The notes beneath the pieces are model-generated. The model saw only the letters and a list, made by a program, of their open reading frames with translations. It ran no database searches and had not been told where the DNA came from. Of a DNA stretch of 61,066 bases, positions 57,790 to 61,066 are shown piece after piece (the first letter of the stretch is position 1; every line of letters starts with the position of its first letter). A program made the position numbers and the translations under genes. This DNA comes from AC-50 sp035640455 (GTDB lineage Bacteria > Actinomycetota > Thermoleophilia > Gaiellales > Gaiellaceae). The stretch lies in assembly GCA_035640455.1 (NCBI GenBank), contig DASQWB010000129.1:1-61066 (forward strand). The letters run 5' to 3'.

Positions 57790-57941
57790 CTCATCAACCG
57801 GCGCTCCGGGCCGGCGACGCAGGCGGCGGAGCCGGCAAGTGCAATCGGTCGCGCCGGCGAAGCCGGCACGACCTCTGGATCGGCGTCGCAAGACGACGCC
57901 CCGGCGGCACCGCCTGAGGGCGGCATCGCAAGCGACGCCGC
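57790..57941. repeat. Family B-related hairpin cluster, copy B4
   Basis: A stem GGTCGCGCCGGC-GAA-GCCGGCACGACC (one mismatch) at 57847-57873, a spacer TCTGGATC, then the perfect GGCGTCG-CAAGA-CGACGCC at 57882-57900, and a further GGCATCGC-AA-GCGACGCC (one mismatch) at 57922-57939. The order stem 1, short spacer, GCAAG-loop stem 2 is that of family B, but the GACCGGTC box is missing and stem 2 is doubled. It ends 2 nt before the ubiE stop codon. Confidence 0.6.
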
Positions 57942-58634
57942 TCATCCCGCCGTCCCCCGGTGGAGCGCGACGATGCCGCCGGCCAGGAGCCGGAACGCGA
58001 CGTCGCCGAAGCCGGCCTCCCGGAGGAGCGCCGCGAGCTCCTCCGGTCCAGGGAACCGCCGCACGCTCGCCGGCAGGTACGTGTAGGCCGAGCCGCCGCG
58101 GAGCACCTTGCCGAGGAGCGGCACGATCCGGTCGAACCAGAGCCGGTAGAAGAGCTGCAGCGGCCCGCGCGGCGTCGTGATCTCGAGGATGCCGAGCCCG
58201 CCGCCGCGCCGGAGGACGCGGCGCAGCTCCCGGAGCGCGCGCTCGAGATCGGCGACGTTGCGCACGCCGAACCCGACGGTGGCCGCGTCGAACGACGCGT
58301 CCGCGAAGGGAAGCTCCAGCAGGTCGCCCCGCACCCACTCGACCTCGGCCGACTTCCGCCGCGCGCGGTCGAGCATACGCTCGGAGAAGTCGAGGCCGAC
58401 GACGCGGCCGCCAGCCTGCACGTCCGCGAGTGCGAGGTCGCCGGTCCCGCAGCACGCGTCGAGGACGCGATCCCCAGGCCGCACCGCAGCCTCCGCCGTG
58501 AGCCGCCGCCAGCGCCCGTCGAGGCCCGCCGTCATGACCCGGTTCATCAGGTCGTAGACCGGCGCGATCCGGTCGAACATGCGCCGGACTTCGTCCGGCG
58601 CTAACTGGCCAGACCGCAGCTCGGCGGTCGTCAC
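57942..58634 (-). CDS. ubiE: Demethylmenaquinone methyltransferase (UbiE/MenG family)
   Basis: 230 residues from the GTG at 58634, which overlaps the ubiX stop (GTGA). The family signature at the N terminus is MFDRIAPVYDLMNRVMTAGL; the SAM site follows as RVLDACCGTGDLAL, then VVGLDFSERMLDRARRK, and DAATVGFGVRNVADLERALRE. It adds the last methyl group in menaquinone synthesis. The 168-residue extension of the open frame upstream is a shadow of ubiX. Order in the operon is ubiX, ubiE, polyprenyl synthase, mqnE. Confidence 0.94.
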   Translation of the reverse strand: MTTAELRSGQLAPDEVRRMFDRIAPVYDLMNRVMTAGLDGRWRRLTAEAAVRPGDRVLDACCGTGDLALADVQAGGRVVGLDFSERMLDRARRKSAEVEWVRGDLLELPFADASFDAATVGFGVRNVADLERALRELRRVLRRGGGLGILEITTPRGPLQLFYRLWFDRIVPLLGKVLRGGSAYTYLPASVRRFPGPEELAALLREAGFGDVAFRLLAGGIVALHRGTAG

Positions 58635-59218
58635 TGACCCCACCTCGGGACGAGCGCGTTCTCCAAGCCGAGCTGGTCGAGGCAGCGCCCGACGACGAAG
58701 TCGACGAGGTCGCCCACCGTGTCGGCGCCGTGGTAGAAGCCGGGCGCCGCGAACAACACCACGGCGCCGGCCTGCCGCAGCCGGAGCATGTTCTCGAGGT
58801 GGATCGTCGAGAGCGGTGTCTCGCGCGGCACCAACACAAGCTTCCGCCCCTCCTTGAGCGCGACGCTCGCGGCGCGGTGGATGAGGTTGGACATGGCCCC
58901 CGACGCCACGGTGCCGAGTGTCCCCATCGAGCACGGGCAGATGACGTAGGCGTCGACCTTGGCGGAACCACTGGCGTATGGCGCGCTCCAGTCCTGCTCG
59001 TGGTAGAGCATCGCCGCCCCGCCGCCGTGCTCGAGGAACCGCGCCATCGTCTCGTCCGAGGAGAGGTGCGGGTTGCGGTAGAGCTCGGTCGCGAGTACCT
59101 CGATGCCGGCGCGCGACGCGCAGATCCCGACCTCGCACCCAGCGGCGCTCAGCGCTTCGAGGAGCCTCGCCGCGTAAGGCGCCCCCGATGCACCCGTTAT
59201 GCCGAGGAAGACACGCAC
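58631..59218 (-). CDS. ubiX: Flavin prenyltransferase (UbiX family)
   Basis: 195 residues. The flavoprotein fold starts FLGITGASGAPYAARLLEAL; later parts are VICPCSMGTLGTVASGAMSN, ASVALKEGRKLVLVPRETPL and the C-terminal GAVVLFAAPGFYHGADTV. It prenylates FMN to make the cofactor of UbiD-type decarboxylases, one of which is expected in the futalosine pathway but is not in this window. The GTG at 59218 gives the family's normal start. It is 7 nt downstream of the qcrC stop. Confidence 0.94.
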   Translation of the reverse strand: MRVFLGITGASGAPYAARLLEALSAAGCEVGICASRAGIEVLATELYRNPHLSSDETMARFLEHGGGAAMLYHEQDWSAPYASGSAKVDAYVICPCSMGTLGTVASGAMSNLIHRAASVALKEGRKLVLVPRETPLSTIHLENMLRLRQAGAVVLFAAPGFYHGADTVGDLVDFVVGRCLDQLGLENALVPRWGQ

Positions 59219-59225
59219 ACGGCGG

Positions 59226-60056
59226 CTACTTCGGGCCTTTGGATGCGGCCAGGAAGATGCCGATGTTGCGGATGTTCTGCGGGCTGCCGAGGTTGCCGAA
59301 CCTCGGCATGACCTTGTTCCCGAACTTGCTCGGGTCGGAGACGTAGTCCGAGAAGAACTTCGCGTTGGGATTCGTCTTCCCGATAGCGCTCAGGTCCGGT
59401 GCGCCGAGGTTGGACGAGCCTGTGCCGAGGTAGGTGTGGCACGACGTGCAGCCCGACTCCGCGAAGAGCCTCGCCCCCGCGACGGCTTGCGCATTTCCGG
59501 CGAACCCCTGCCGCTTCGCCCACGTCGGCACGGCCTGGACGACCTCGCTCGCGAGCGACTCGCGCGCCGTCGCGCCCTTGTAGGTCAGGACGCCCATCGA
59601 GAGGACGACGAGGATCGCCGTCACGACGGCGACCGGCCGCCGCAGCAGGCGCCGCTCCCGGCGCAGGTCGAGGAACGGGAGCGCGATCAGGATGACCAGC
59701 AGAACCGTCGGGATCCCGACCGTTCCGAGGATCACCGAGTCCGGCCACTTGAAGATGCGCAGCAGGTAGAAGAGGAAGTAGAAGTACCAGTCCGGCCGCG
59801 GGACGAAGTTCGTCGTGCCCGGGTCGGCCTTGTCCGTGTAGAGCGGGCCGAGCCAGCCGGACTCGGTGCTCGTGTGGTCGCCGGGAGTCGTGTACTTCCA
59901 GATCACGGCGAGCCCGACGATCACCGTCACGACGACGAGGCTCATCACCGTGTCGTGGAACATCGCGTACGGGTAGAACGGCTTGCCGCGATCCTTGACG
60001 TCCTGCTTGTAGCGCTGGAACTGCGCCCGGCGCTCTTCGAGGGCCCGCGACGCCAT
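59226..60056 (-). CDS. qcrC: Menaquinol-cytochrome c reductase subunit: b6f subunit IV-like + cytochrome c fusion
   Basis: 276 residues. About four membrane helices match subunit IV of b6f or the C-terminal half of cytochrome b (NFVPRPDWYFYFLFYLLRIF is the PEWY-like quinol motif, here PDWY). A C-terminal cytochrome c domain has the heme motif GCTSCHTYLG near 200 and the later Met in KFGNKVMPRFGNLG. This is the layout of the Bacillus QcrC protein. It works with QcrB to oxidise menaquinol. The ATG at 60056 is good; 160 nt separate it from qcrB. Confidence 0.9.
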   Translation of the reverse strand: MASRALEERRAQFQRYKQDVKDRGKPFYPYAMFHDTVMSLVVVTVIVGLAVIWKYTTPGDHTSTESGWLGPLYTDKADPGTTNFVPRPDWYFYFLFYLLRIFKWPDSVILGTVGIPTVLLVILIALPFLDLRRERRLLRRPVAVVTAILVVLSMGVLTYKGATARESLASEVVQAVPTWAKRQGFAGNAQAVAGARLFAESGCTSCHTYLGTGSSNLGAPDLSAIGKTNPNAKFFSDYVSDPSKFGNKVMPRFGNLGSPQNIRNIGIFLAASKGPK

Positions 60057-60216
60057 TACTGGTGATCCTTCCGGTCTCGTTGCCGAGTGCCGAGGTCGCG
60101 AGCACCGAGCGAGGCAAGGATGCAGGGAGCACTCGGGGGTAGCCCGAGTGCGACTGAGGACGCCGCCTCGCGAAGCGTGATCGCGGGCTCGGCGCCGGCG
60201 GACGGGGCCGGGAGGG
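60057..60216. other. Intergenic hairpin between qcrB and qcrC
   Basis: 160 nt with no credible gene. A perfect 9-bp hairpin GCACTCGGG-GGTAG-CCCGAGTGC lies at 60129-60151, and other GC-rich partial repeats surround it. No T-run follows, so it is not a standard terminator. It could adjust the ratio of the two subunits by RNA processing, or be a single copy of another repeat family. Confidence 0.45.
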
Positions 60217-61008
60217 TCACCTTGGAATGCCTCCGCGTGCGCCCGGCTGGAGCAGCCCGCGCCGGGCCTTCGGCGCCGGCTCGACGCGGTCGGCCCCGGC
60301 GGCGTCCCTCGACCACGGCGGCGAGGTCACGCCGAGCCGGACGACGAGGTAGAGGTGCAGCAGGATCAGGCCCGCGATCGCCCCGGGCAGGAGCAGCATG
60401 TGGATGGAGTAGAACCGGGCCAGCGTGTCGGGCCCGATCTCGGCGCCGCCGCGGAGGAACTGCGCGAGGAACGGCCCGAGGAAGGGAGCGGTGCCGTTGA
60501 TGTTGATCCCGACGACGGTGGCCCAGTAGGCCGTCTGGTCCCACGGCAGCAGGTAGCCCGTGAAACCTTCGAGCATCCCGAGTGCGAGCAGCATCACGCC
60601 GACGATCCAGTTCAGCTCGCGCGGGTACTTGTAGGCGCCGAAGAGGAAGACCCGCGCCATGTGGAAGAACATCAGGATGATGAAGACGCTCGCACCCCAG
60701 CGGTGCATGCCGCGCACGAGCCACCCGAGCCAGACGTCGTTCGTGATGTGCTGGATCGACTCGTAGGCCGAGTTCGGGTCCGGCTTGTAGTACATCGCGA
60801 GGATCACGCCGGTGACGGCCTGGACGATGAACGCGGTCAGCGTGGCCGAGCCGAGCGTCTGCATCCAGTTCGTGTCGGCCGGGACCTTGCGGAAGAGGAA
60901 GTAGCGGACCCCGCCGACGAGGCCGGAGCGCTCCTCGAGCCAGTCGAGCGGGTAGACGACGGCGGCCTCGAGGCGCTGGCGGCGGGCTGACTTCTTCCGG
61001 TTCGGCAT
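60217..61008 (-). CDS. qcrB: Menaquinol-cytochrome c reductase cytochrome b subunit (b6 type)
   Basis: 263 residues with four to five membrane helices, the length of the N-terminal half of cytochrome b. Heme-binding histidines appear as LVRGMHRWGASVFIILMFFH and RFYSIHMLLLPGAIAGLILL followed by HLY; the Q-site stretch is GMLEGFTGYLLPWDQTAYWAT. The N terminus (FRKVPADTNWMQTLGSATL) is like Bacillus QcrB. The last 35 residues are charged and not conserved-looking. The ATG at 61008 follows the upstream stop directly (TAGATG). Confidence 0.93.
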   Translation of the reverse strand: MPNRKKSARRQRLEAAVVYPLDWLEERSGLVGGVRYFLFRKVPADTNWMQTLGSATLTAFIVQAVTGVILAMYYKPDPNSAYESIQHITNDVWLGWLVRGMHRWGASVFIILMFFHMARVFLFGAYKYPRELNWIVGVMLLALGMLEGFTGYLLPWDQTAYWATVVGININGTAPFLGPFLAQFLRGGAEIGPDTLARFYSIHMLLLPGAIAGLILLHLYLVVRLGVTSPPWSRDAAGADRVEPAPKARRGLLQPGARGGIPR

Positions 61009-61066
61009 CTAGTGCGGAGCCTGGAGGGGATAGAGCCAGGACTCGGGCCCGTCGACGTGGTTCCCG
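61009..61066 (-). CDS. 3' end of upstream gene, probably the Rieske subunit QcrA (partial)
   Basis: Only the last 18 codons are in the window, ending DGPESWLYPLQAPH and TAG at 61009-61011, directly before the qcrB ATG. The place in front of qcrB is where the Rieske iron-sulfur subunit gene sits in this type of operon. The visible residues have no Rieske motif, so the identity rests on position alone. Confidence 0.4.
   Translation of the reverse strand, partial: GNHVDGPESWLYPLQAPH

Noticed and set aside
1..61066. tRNA, rRNA, prophage or insertion-sequence genes
   Set aside because: I saw no transposase, integrase, phage structural gene, tRNA cloverleaf or rRNA-like segment.

Overview
The window is very GC-rich (about 70% by eye), uses GTG and TTG starts freely, and is packed with genes that overlap by 4 nt. 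Together with the futalosine menaquinone genes, a split b6-type cytochrome b next to a fused b/c1-type subunit, and the style of the surface proteins (Calx-beta, PD40/RTX, SSI-like, FlgD-type Ig), this points to a deep-branching Actinomycetota, most likely Thermoleophilia (Gaiellales/Solirubrobacterales-like). That placement is inference; there is no rRNA or tRNA gene here.

Layout. (1) 1-8.5 kb, minus strand: a surface-glycan cluster with a truncated GT4, a GT-C-like membrane protein, GT2 enzymes, a UPF0104/MprF-type membrane protein, a DegT aminotransferase, an ATP-grasp ligase and an NDP-sugar dehydratase. (2) 8.5-12.1 kb, plus strand: a Thr/Ser-rich Calx-beta protein and an O-antigen ligase/polymerase fused to a LytM-like domain. 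(3) 12.1-17 kb: a frameshifted DUF402 gene, a TetR-MFS efflux pair, and a second aminotransferase plus epimerase. (4) 17-24.3 kb, plus strand: a PD40-RTX-SSI secreted protein, an ATP-grasp / deacetylase / ATP-grasp trio, a GT4 and a Wzx-type flippase. (5) 36.0-24.8 kb, minus strand: a run of thirteen tightly packed genes, in order a fumarate-reductase-like flavoprotein, a two-subunit class I fumarase, ComA, CysH, CysC, Sat, a TSUP transporter, a formyltransferase, a PIG-L deacetylase, an Ig-like protein, a second O-antigen ligase and a second PIG-L protein. Sulfur activation is thus physically joined to glycan modification. (6) 36-46 kb: Fe-ADH/LysR, a phosphoglycosyl transferase, a Na+/H+ antiporter, AsnB, an ASCH-DUF354 fusion and a UvrD helicase. 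(7) 46-53.4 kb: a HicBA module, a decayed gene, a PglF/WbpM-type dehydratase with its aminotransferase, DedA, a phosphodiester glycosidase and a secreted protein. (8) 61-53.6 kb, minus strand: qcr genes followed by ubiX, ubiE, a polyprenyl synthase, mqnE, a SnoaL-like gene, mqnA and mqnC, an operon that makes menaquinone next to the complex that oxidises it.

The most unusual signal is two families of dispersed palindromic elements. Family A (at 1, 15831, 42983 and 53546) is a hairpin built on GGGGGAACC/GGTTCCCCC. In the longer copies two more GC hairpins follow. Three of the four copies lie inside open reading frames, in different frames and on both strands, and one of them joins an ASCH domain to a DUF354 protein. 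Family B (at 16901, 22806, 39049 and, in divergent form, 57847) has a GACCGGTC box (first three copies) and two hairpins whose stems covary between copies; it lies between genes and can abut or supply start or stop codons. Other points of interest are the sulfur/ComA operon, two novel-looking multidomain fusions, and two genes broken by paired compensating frameshifts.
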